A DNA stretch of 64,000 bases from Alentia gelatinosa (Eukaryota; Annelida; Polychaeta; Phyllodocida; Polynoidae). The stretch lies in contig OX465581.1 of assembly GCA_950022655.1 (NCBI GenBank), positions 107,491,125 to 107,555,124 of the forward strand, written 5' to 3'. The notes beneath the pieces are model-generated. The model was not told the DNA's origin and searched no databases. It saw only the letters and a program-made list of their open reading frames with translations. Both the position numbers and the translations under genes were made by a program. Positions 55,681 to 64,000 of this stretch are shown here, one piece after another (the first letter of the stretch is position 1; each line of letters begins with the position of its first letter).

Positions 55681-57054
55681 AGAATGGGGATTGAATGCAA
55701 GGGCAGCAAGTATGATGGTGCAGGACTATAAATAGCAAGTAGTGAATGCATACACACAGTGCGAAAGGAGCTAGGAGTTTAGGTGTTTTCCTTTTGGTTT
55801 TTTAAACTTTTATTTCAGCTGGGAACGTACGGTGTCAGTGACGCCCAAACATATAGCGTACAATCATCCGTCTTTGTGTTTTTAGTGGCATAGCAGCAAC
55901 TTATATACAGACATTATCATAATAAATGACATAGTATGGTGGTTTGGGAGTGCACTTGTAAATCGTAACATGTATGTGTATGATTGATGGGTGATGACTC
56001 ATTATATATATATATATATGTTGTCGGGCCGCTTTACTTAAATTCCTCACGCTTTTGTAAATGCCATTAAGACGCCATTGACGGTCTTGAATATGGCATT
56101 ACATTAAACTCTCTATTCTTTACCTTCAGGAGCTTAATTCAGTTTAAACAGTAATTATGTGTGGTTTGATGTACCGACACCATCAGCGAAAAGGCTTGTG
56201 GGCAACCACAACGTTAATGTTATACTCTGAAGCCTGCGTGGCTTTTCATTACCTGCAGAGAAGCCCATTGGCGGAGTTTACCTGCGCACGACACAAACAA
56301 TGTCACCTTCACCCTTCACCCAGCATGTATCGACCGCCCGTGCCGCCCAAGATGCTATTCATACGAAATCGATCTTTTTTTCTTCGTAATAAGCAAGTAA
56401 GGGTATTGTGGGTTATGTGAAAGCAAGGTAATCATACATCTGTGGTTCACGTGGACAGGCAGGTAGAGGCAGGCGTGGCTCGACCTTCGTGGTTGTCAGC
56501 TGTACAAAACAGCCACAGAATCACGAGGTGTTCATTCCTGAGGTTCTGGATTGACTGACGGTGCCAATCTCATCGGCGCTGGGTGTGTCGGGTACGTTGC
56601 ACAGCTCAAAGGCTTGGCCCTCTCAAGAGAATTTCACCATATACAGCAAGCTCCATGCCCATATGTATCTATACAGGTGATAGTGCCGCTATCTGATTGA
56701 AGCAGGAACCAATGTACCTGAGTCCCTACATCAATGCTTGAAATATAGGTCAGAGATTTATAACTGCCATTCGTGGTTATCAAGTGCGACATTGGCAACA
56801 TTCTCTTACATAATTGTGGTAGCGATACAACAAATACCCATATTCTTTTCCTAAAAGAATCAAATAAAAAAAGGAAGGCATCTATACTTTTTGCCTGTGG
56901 AAAAAAATGGTTTTCCATGAATCCCACGAATACAATGGCTAGCAGGTGGCGGTACAGAAGTTTGTAGTTAAAGGTTGAAAGTGAGCAGCTCAACCGAGGT
57001 CAAAGAGGCCAGACTAGAGCAATTCATTTAAAGTAGCTGGACAATCCAGTTATC

Positions 57055-57450
57055 GTGAGGGGCTTACGCCTAAGTGGGCCTTTTTGCCCGCACCCTGGGA
57101 ACGGCTGGGCCAGCGGGTGGCCTGGTCACGGCGGCACGGCCGGCCTTGGCTTTGATCCTATTTATGGCCCTGTGAGCAGCTCCCGCCGCCAACGTGATGG
57201 CCGTCGCCATTGTGGCTGCGTGTGGTGTGTCCCTGTGTGTCAGTGTATGCAGACTCTGTTTGCCTCTGCCGTTGGCGCTAGCTGTTGCAGCGTGGTCTGC
57301 CACGGCCCACCATTTTCTATATGCGCGCTTATCTGCCATCTATCCTCTGCATCACCCATATGGCCTTTCAGCGTGGCAATATGGAAGGTGACCTGGTGGC
57401 TGTAAGGCGCCATAGGGTGTTCCACTGACCTTTCGTTTGGGTATCCCCGA
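57055..57450. other. GC-rich block, no recognisable gene
   Basis: GC content rises sharply over about 400 bp, with open frames on both strands (116 codons plus, 89 codons minus). Neither shows a domain. It may be an exon or a promoter-proximal region. Confidence 0.25.
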
Positions 57451-59959
57451 GCTGGATATCCCGAAGGCATCATTAAATGAATTGTTTTTGAACTGGTTAT
57501 GTTTTATAACAATTCAACAACTATGAATAATAAGCAGCTTATTTTTCAGATGGCAGTAGAGTGGCAAGTCGTTTAAATGATTTAAACTGTAAGATTTATT
57601 AGTTTCCTTTTCAGTTTACTTAAATGCATCTAGTATCCATAAAATAAATAAGCCTAAAGGAGTAATAGAATTATATATAGGTTTTATTCTGTGTATTTAA
57701 AAATAATAGCACAATGGAAGAATTAATCTATATGGTTTTCTTGGCGGAGCAATGAAGGTGACAGTGGAGTGCTAGAAGTCGTGGAGCTGGAATATCGTGT
57801 TAGGGATAAGGAGTGATTGAGTACTAGTCTTTCTTAAACCCTTCACTCTGCTTAAAGACTGAAGGGAATTCCTGAGAAACCTATCTTGCTCATTGATCGC
57901 CCTACAGGCCAACTGATATGGACATTGAATATTCTAGTAAAGACAGATATTCAAACCGCATGGAAATTGGCAGACTCGAAGATAAATTTCGTTAATAAAA
58001 GACAAAAAGGCTCTAGATTCAATAAAGGGTTTGCGTTACCAGTTTAGATTGTGCAACCTTAATTTTAGATACCAACAGAAATGTTATCGCGGTATTACAT
58101 GGATTGCAAAAAGAGTAGACATTGGCTTCATATACAGCATTAAAAGCACAGAGAAAAGAAGAAACAATAGGAAACATTGAACATTGAGTATTCAAAGAAT
58201 ACGCTGACAACATGGGAACATTGTTCTTGACGTGTGTCAATTAGCTCCTCATGATGTATTGTTATGGCCACTCAGTTCTGAAAGACGCCGCCTCCCCTTT
58301 CACGAAGTATCCCCAATATAGAATGCCACTTTGTAGAATATAAAACAAGGAGAACAATTCGCACACATGTAAAGAACTCCTCCACTTTAAAAGCCTGCAC
58401 CATTATGTTTGTTGACTACGATTGGAAATTTGGCACTTAATTATGAGGCATTTCTTAACACACCTAGTATTCAATGCTGCACCAACAATACATTACAATT
58501 TCTCAAATTTCCCTCCTTCCATTAAATCCATATCGGCGAATCCTGCATAGGCATTTCTCACTTTGAAAAATAACATCGACAGCCTATCTTGCCCAGCCGT
58601 TCTTTTAAATATTGCCATATTAAAAGTATCCCATCAAGGGTTCGTTTACTGTTGACAGAGCCGGCAAAGGTTAAGATTCCCTTGGAGGCAGATTTTATTT
58701 ATTGAATTCAGATGTAGGGTGAATGTATTTATGTCGGAGCATATTTTACATTGTCCTCCCTCGGTATTCAACTTTCTGAAATCTTTTTGCATAGATACCG
58801 CTGCAGATGAATGGACTATATTCTCTTCTTGAACCCGTTGGTATTCTTCAGAGTTTTATAGACAGGTTGATCTGACAAATAACCTGCAAATCTAGATCTA
58901 TATAAAAGCCTACCTAAAAGAAGTCTATTCCGGAACATGTAAATTGAATTCTTATACGTGTATATTATATTGCTTATGCAAGTCTCTCCTACAGAATGTG
59001 TATCCTCTCTGTCTTCTCTGTTTTAGCTTAATAAATCCATGTGATAGCTTAATTGGGTTTCTAAATAGTGTAATTTGGTATTAAGTATTGTAGTCTACAT
59101 GCAATGGTCGATGCCACTTCAGTTCTATAATTCACCTATCGCAAAGTCTCCATTGGTAATGTAAAGGGCCACGTGAACCACTAACCATTGTTCCTTACCT
59201 GTCATAACATTCAACCATTGCTTACGAGCCTCAAAACCATTGATTACGTCAACATACACTCCCAAATGACGTAATATACTGGCTATCGCTCGGGTGTTAC
59301 TAGGCGTCAACCACACATGCTTTACGGACGCATGGTCACAAAACCTTCGATTATTGTGTATGGGAAATATGGGAAATAATCATAACATGTGATGAGCTTA
59401 TTTGCCTCTACCTCAAATGGTCGACTGGACCAAGAATAGAAGCTTTAAATACGAAGACGAGCCCAAGCGTTTTTACCTGGCTAAGGTTGGAAAAGCTGAT
59501 TATGGGGTTTTCTGCTATAATCATCTACCCGAAATCCATGAACATGATCTGGATAGTATGTTGCATTAATTCAGGGTCGCCATACTTCATGCCAACATTA
59601 CAATAGCCCGATTCGAAACCTAATTTATTTTCAAAATACTGACAGCAACTTGACTGTGGCCACTGCTTTAGTCTACATGGAACCCCTGCCATTTGTTTAA
59701 GTAATGCACACTACATTAAGAGAATAGATAAAGGTTTGCTTTGGGACTTGCGGCATGTCACACGATAGGAGCAGGGAATCGCGTGCTTCCGATGAAAGGA
59801 GTTTCGCTTTCGTTTACTGTTTCCATGGTGATTGTGCACCACTTCACAATCAACAAAAAAACGATGAACAAGCACAAGCACCAACTAGCTTGTCATTCAC
59901 GACTGTTAAATATGCGGTATCCAGATACATACAGTAGTTAGTGGAAACCAATAAGTCTT

Positions 59960-60070
59960 TACCCATCAACTATACAATATTTCAAGAGTTATTCAGCGAA
60001 TGGTTACCTACGGAGTAACACAAGGGTCTACGCTGGACCCACTAGGGTTCATGTTTTATTACAGAACTCA
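59960..60070 (+). pseudogene. Non-LTR retrotransposon RT scrap (motif B)
   Basis: The frame around 60012 reads YGVTQGSTLDPLGFMFYYRT, a decayed form of the GVPQGSxLGPLLF motif B of non-LTR reverse transcriptases. Neighbouring RT motifs are not visible. This is a short relic. Confidence 0.5.
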
Positions 60071-61037
60071 TTTCAAACTACAAACACCTTGGAATACTAC
60101 TTGATGCCTCACAACACTTGACGAAAGTCTGACAACACTTGACGAAAGTCCAAAACGCAAATGATTGACCGAGTTTGCTAACAAAATTGGCTTAAGCCAT
60201 TTGTCACATTTCTGTTTGTCATTGATATATCCAAAGCAATGACATTGTGCTATATGAAATGTGGCGAACAATATATGCTGCCTCTTCTCAACACATTCTA
60301 AATAAAGCGCAACTAGCCCTAAACAAATGCATATGAACTTGTTACTCGATAACACCCAAAAATATCTTTTATAAACATGTTTTAAAATGAAAGACCAGAT
60401 ATCAGTGATACAGACTTTTACAAGCAAGCTTATGACTAGTCCTTATTGAACTTCAAAGGATTGATGAATATAAAGGGGAAAAAACAAAGTGACAGCAACC
60501 GTAGATTTAAGTGCCGTGCCATTCCAGAACTCGGTAGTTTTGCAGACTTTAAACGTTGTTAGAGCGTCCTTGCACGTCCTAAATATGTCACAGAACCTAG
60601 AATCACTACGATGAACAGAATTAATTTAGAAAAAGGTTTAATGGCCGCTTATATTCCCACCCCAGTGTGTGAATATTAAGAGATACATTTTCTGTCCTAT
60701 TGATTTAAGGGAACGGAAACCTGAAGCCTAGAGCGATTTGTGTAATATCGGCCTACAATCAACTGCCTAGACCTGCTGCAGTCTATGTATTCTATGCCTA
60801 CCTCTCCACCTACCCTACCCTCCTCGCTGGGATACCGGTTGATTCTTGAGGCTGTCAGAGGAAGGGTATATTGTAATGCATTTTATAATGATTAAGTCCA
60901 ATTTATTGAATGTTTATAAGCACCCTCTTGACCGATCAGGCTCATTCTGGATACTTGACAGCCTCTAGGACCCAATTTGGTCGACCAGAGACAGCGATTA
61001 GTCATTACCGACCTTTCGCAATGAATGACCGCCTTTA

Positions 61038-61307
61038 GGCCCGGCGTCCACCTACTACGATATGGCACCGATATGGTCTACGATGCACCTCCCGATAAAA
61101 GAATCAAAATCGCGTCGGAAGGGGGCAGTTGACCACGTTTCTGCGATTAGACACCGATAAAAACCCCATACAATGCGTGGTGGATTGGCATGTCTAGACA
61201 TATGTCTACGATTTTGCACCTTCCCGATATGGCACCGATTTTGACATTTTGTATCGGTGCCATATCGGGAGGTCTACGATTCTATCGTAATAGGTGGACG
61301 CCAGGCC
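61038..61307. mobile_element. Harbinger-like MITE, copy 2
   Basis: It shares ends with the element at 27622-27904 (GGCCCGGCGTCCACCTAC) and is flanked by TTA at 61035-61037 and 61308-61310. The interior aligns in inverse orientation. It also holds an internal inverted repeat, CCCGATATGGCACCGAT and ATCGGTGCCATATCGGGA. Confidence 0.82.
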
Positions 61308-61572
61308 TTAATTCACCAACTGTGACCGACTATCTCAATTCATTCTATATTTCTTGGTGGATCAGGGAGTCCGGGGACTGAAAGATCACTGGCCTGCAGA
61401 TCGGACATCACAGTGGTTCCGCTAGCTACATAGAGGAGGGTATCAAACCGTGACACTTGCGTAGCCGAGTCATTTGGATTGTAGAAATGATATAAATCAG
61501 TTGATATCTTCTCAGGCCCGGCACTCACCAACACGCCGATACACGCCGATAGACCTCCCGATACCATAGAGG

Positions 61573-61715
61573 ACACCTATGAAAGTTTAGGGTCTGAGCC
61601 CGTATCCCATCGAGTTTGTATCACGTAGTAATTCACAAGGCGAAGCCGCGTGAATTACGTAGTGAAAGTTCCCAATGTTAAGTCCATGGAGATAAAATAC
61701 CGGGGGTGAGATAAA
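61573..61715 (+). repeat. Hairpin-plus-unit repeat family, copy 6 (deleted)
   Basis: The left arm matches the copy 1 right arm (AAAGTTTAGGGTCTGAGC, ATCCCATCGAGTTTG). The apex is GGCGAAGCC and the right arm stops after AATTACGTAGTGA. It is joined directly to the distal module CCCAATGTTAAGTCCATGG and terminal GGGGTGAGATAAA. The outer right arm and most of the unit are deleted. Confidence 0.65.
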
Positions 61716-61796
61716 CGCCGATACAAAATTACCAAATCATAGCCTATCGGGAGTTCCATGTATCTATGTGCGTCGTAACGTGTAGAGGCAGTGGTG

Positions 61797-62113
61797 ATGC
61801 CCCAGTCACACTGGCGTAAATTTCGGCGTTTCTTCTACGTATTATAATTGGTGGTGAGTACGTATTAGCTACGGATTTGGAACGCATCTGTTTGCATTGC
61901 TTTAACGTTTTAGTACGCTTCTCAACGTTCATCAACGTTTATTTACGCTTCTCTACGTATGGTGGCGTCTTTCGGCGCATTCCGACTTTCATTTACGCAT
62001 CTCCTCGTTTTCCCGCGCATTACCGCGCATTTGTATATTTCAAAATGCGTAGAAGAACGTAGACGTGCGTACACGGAAAAACGGCGTTTTTTACGCCAGT
62101 GTGACTGGGGCAT
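61797..62113. mobile_element. TIR element with CCCCAGTCACACTGGCG ends
   Basis: ATGCCCCAGTCACACTGGCG at the left and its inverted counterpart at the right both continue TAAA and CGGCGTTT, for arms of about 35 bp. The interior is built from short repeats around TTTACGC(T/A)TCTC and CAACGTT. There is no transposase; it is a non-autonomous DNA transposon. Confidence 0.7.
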
Positions 62114-62699
62114 TATGTGTCGCACTTGGTAGACCTGATTATGAACTTTCAAAAACAATTGAACCAAATCAGTATAAAATGCATCACAATATTACGAGCG
62201 GTGGACAGTAATGTGGTCCTTAATTTATGGTGTATCAGCTTGAACTTTTCCCCACACAGGCAACGGTGATGCGAAATGCAGTCCGCCCTTAGTATTCAAT
62301 TGCTTCAGGTACTTCATTTCATTTTGGCGTATGCAGATTGCAATTGAAATCTGTTGCACATCGTTTAATAATGCAGACGGTGTAGCCACCGTAGTGCATC
62401 CATTTTAATTTCACATCGGTAGGCGATGTCTCCCTACATCCGAATATCATCCTAAACACACTGCTCATTACATGTGAAACCCAGGCTGTCCGGCATTTTC
62501 TTATAGATATTTTCTGACTGGCCACTTGAAAATCCAATTTGAATATAGTGATTATTATGATTACAACGCATGAGGGCTCAACATCAATGTGAACATACTA
62601 CTTTTTTTGTATGTACATGATTCATTAGAGAAGGTATGTTCTAGATGATGGGATGTGCAGTACATGGATATGTCCAACGAGTATAGCGAAAGCGGACAG

Positions 62700-63025
62700 A
62701 GAAGTACTATTGGAGATACATTATTGAAATATCATAATGGAAGGTGTGTAATATAGCGAGGTAATTGAAAGTAGTGCATAGTTGCCAGTGAGTAGAAAAC
62801 CTTACTAAGAGGGCTGTGAGAGAATACTAGTTTGTTTTTGTAGGCTGGGTGGTGGTAATCGTTTTTGGTCCTTTGCCGGGTACGGGATGAAGAAGTAGCG
62901 ATGTCACGTGGGGAAGGTATGCGCGTCCACACGTGACTTCTCCAGAATGTGTGAGGATGGAGTCTGTGGGAGGAGAGTGACATTCTCTACCGCTTCGCCT
63001 TAACACTAACACGTTAGCCATAATT
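62700..63025 (-). repeat. LTR-like interspersed repeat, copy 2
   Basis: On the minus strand this reads TTATGGCTAACGTG, then GTCACGTGTGGACGCGCA, CCCCACGTGAC, CCACCACCCAGCCTACAAAA and AATTACCTCGCTA. It parallels the repeat at 2190-2472 in order. The two copies are strongly diverged, and the boundaries are approximate. Confidence 0.38.
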
Positions 63026-63183
63026 ATGAGGACTCCTGAAATGGAGTTAATAATGTTTATTATAGGTAAAACATTACTATAGAAGTGATTAGCTAGGATA
63101 ATATAGTCATCTGTTGTTGAATAAATATTAAAAAGAACAACTACAGTGTGGTATAAAACATGGAATTGATAAGATTCAAATAA

Positions 63184-63465
63184 GTAGAAACTGAACGAGT
63201 GTTAGTAGTGTTAGTGTTTATTGCACGATGGGCAGGTCGCGTGTTACTGCGTGAGGCGTTAGCTGAGCGTAGTGAGATGCCGACCTGACCGGAGTGCAGT
63301 AAACACTAACAGTACTAACTCGAGTTCAGTTTAGTATCTATCCTATCCCGTCGACTAAAATTCATTTGTTACCTGCGTGCAATACATAACACTTTACTGC
63401 CCGCTAGCCCGAATATAGTCGGTCAAGGTTAAGCCTATGACGTTTTTTATTAGGGGTAGGATAAA
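63184..63465 (+). repeat. Hairpin-plus-unit repeat family, copy 7
   Basis: A hairpin at 63184-63336 has arms of about 75 bp (AAACTGAAC, GTTAGTGTTTA, TGCA, CAGGTCG). The unit at 63338-63465 begins TATCCTATCCCGTC and ends TTAGGGGTAGGATAAA, with GGTTAAGCCTATG as its distal module. The apex is less conserved than in copies 1, 3 and 6. Confidence 0.7.
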
Positions 63466-64000
63466 TGACAGTGTAACACTGATAAAATATGCGATGATTA
63501 TAAATTATGTAGAATCCCTTAGATAATTTATGTAATGGAAGTGGTCGGGCGGGTAAAAATGTCCGTAGGCATTGGGAAATGTTGGAGAACTGGTGATAGT
63601 TTCAAACGGTCATGTGGTGGCTGATGACGTCAGTGGAGAGTTCGTGTAGTGACCAGAGTTCACCATAGAGAACCAATTTGTTCATTTCAGGTATCAAAGT
63701 TATGAAGATCAATTTGCAATTAATCTTCAATGTCATAGCTTACCTTTGGTAATAACTGTGATGACAGGTCCTACTTGCTGAGAACGCCTGACTTTAAATA
63801 ATCGTTTCAAACGTGCCACTGAGGTGTGTCACTGCAGAAGACCATGCAATCCTTCTTCGGTCTGTTCCTTACATACCACTGCATGGGTAACTACATCCTC
63901 TATGATGCAATGGTACTGCTAAACTCCCCCATCACTGCGCCAATCGATCCTATTTGTTTATGAAGGCTTCGGAGACTTGCATGGTATGACGATATCTGGT

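Larger units (their letters stand above)
55681..61034. other. Gene-poor stretch
   Basis: Apart from the GC-rich block at 57055-57450 and the RT scrap near 60012, there is only plain AT-leaning sequence with a short AT tract near 56004. The 63-codon minus-strand frame at 59125-59316 is protein-like but unsupported. Also plain: 48481-49548, 50536-51187, 53321-54424, 62114-62699 and 63466-64000. Confidence 0.4.

Overview
This window is eukaryotic nuclear DNA, almost certainly from an animal and most likely an aquatic invertebrate. Most of it is AT-leaning, intron- or intergenic-like sequence with no long host genes. It carries many degenerate non-LTR retrotransposon pieces, many short terminal-inverted-repeat elements, microsatellites and one large, intact tyrosine-recombinase retrotransposon. 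The taxon cannot be fixed from the sequence. I see no rRNA, no convincing tRNA, no CRISPR array and no bacterial operon. Nearly all short open frames are ones that arise by chance.

The centrepiece is a 5.4 kb element at 21067-26498 with the A1-ORFs-B1-A2-B2 'split direct repeat' layout known for Ngaro-type YR retrotransposons. A1 and A2 are both 186 bp, B1 and B2 are both 307 bp, and I found no difference between the copies by eye. Inside are three complete frames: a Gag-like protein (21365-22579), a reverse transcriptase/RNase H (to 25473) and a tyrosine recombinase (24572-25606). There is no room for a methyltransferase domain between RNase H and recombinase, which favours Ngaro over DIRS/PAT. 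Gag and RT overlap in the -1 frame, and the overlap carries a canonical A-AAA-AAC slippery heptamer followed 8 nt later by a possible stem or pseudoknot. RT is therefore probably made as a Gag-RT frameshift product. The element looks young and potentially competent.

The second notable item is a dispersed family, eight copies, that pairs a long imperfect hairpin (arms about 70 bp in full copies) with a roughly 130-160 bp unit bounded by inverted TTTATC(C/T)(T/C)ACCCC ends and a conserved distal module. Hairpin arms differ strongly between copies yet stay self-complementary. I do not recognise this family.

Layout: 0-5 kb holds hairpin-family copy 1, a Harbinger-like foldback, an LTR-like repeat, a non-LTR RT scrap and a TGACGT cluster. 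5-13 kb holds a GC-rich block with a G-quadruplex motif, a GA microsatellite, a degenerate minisatellite and a pogo-like TIR element. 13-21 kb is mostly featureless. 21-26.5 kb is the Ngaro element. 26.5-33 kb holds an interspersed repeat, a Harbinger-like MITE, a non-LTR remnant and hairpin-family copies. 33-46 kb holds a small retro-insertion, an exon-like duplication, AT microsatellites, a frameshifted coding remnant and several TIR elements. 46-48.5 kb holds two abutting antisense non-LTR remnants. 49-56 kb is minisatellites, a 706 bp-offset duplication and GC-rich blocks. 56-64 kb holds another RT scrap, more MITEs and the last hairpin-family copies. No feature shows a host metabolic or signalling gene with confidence.
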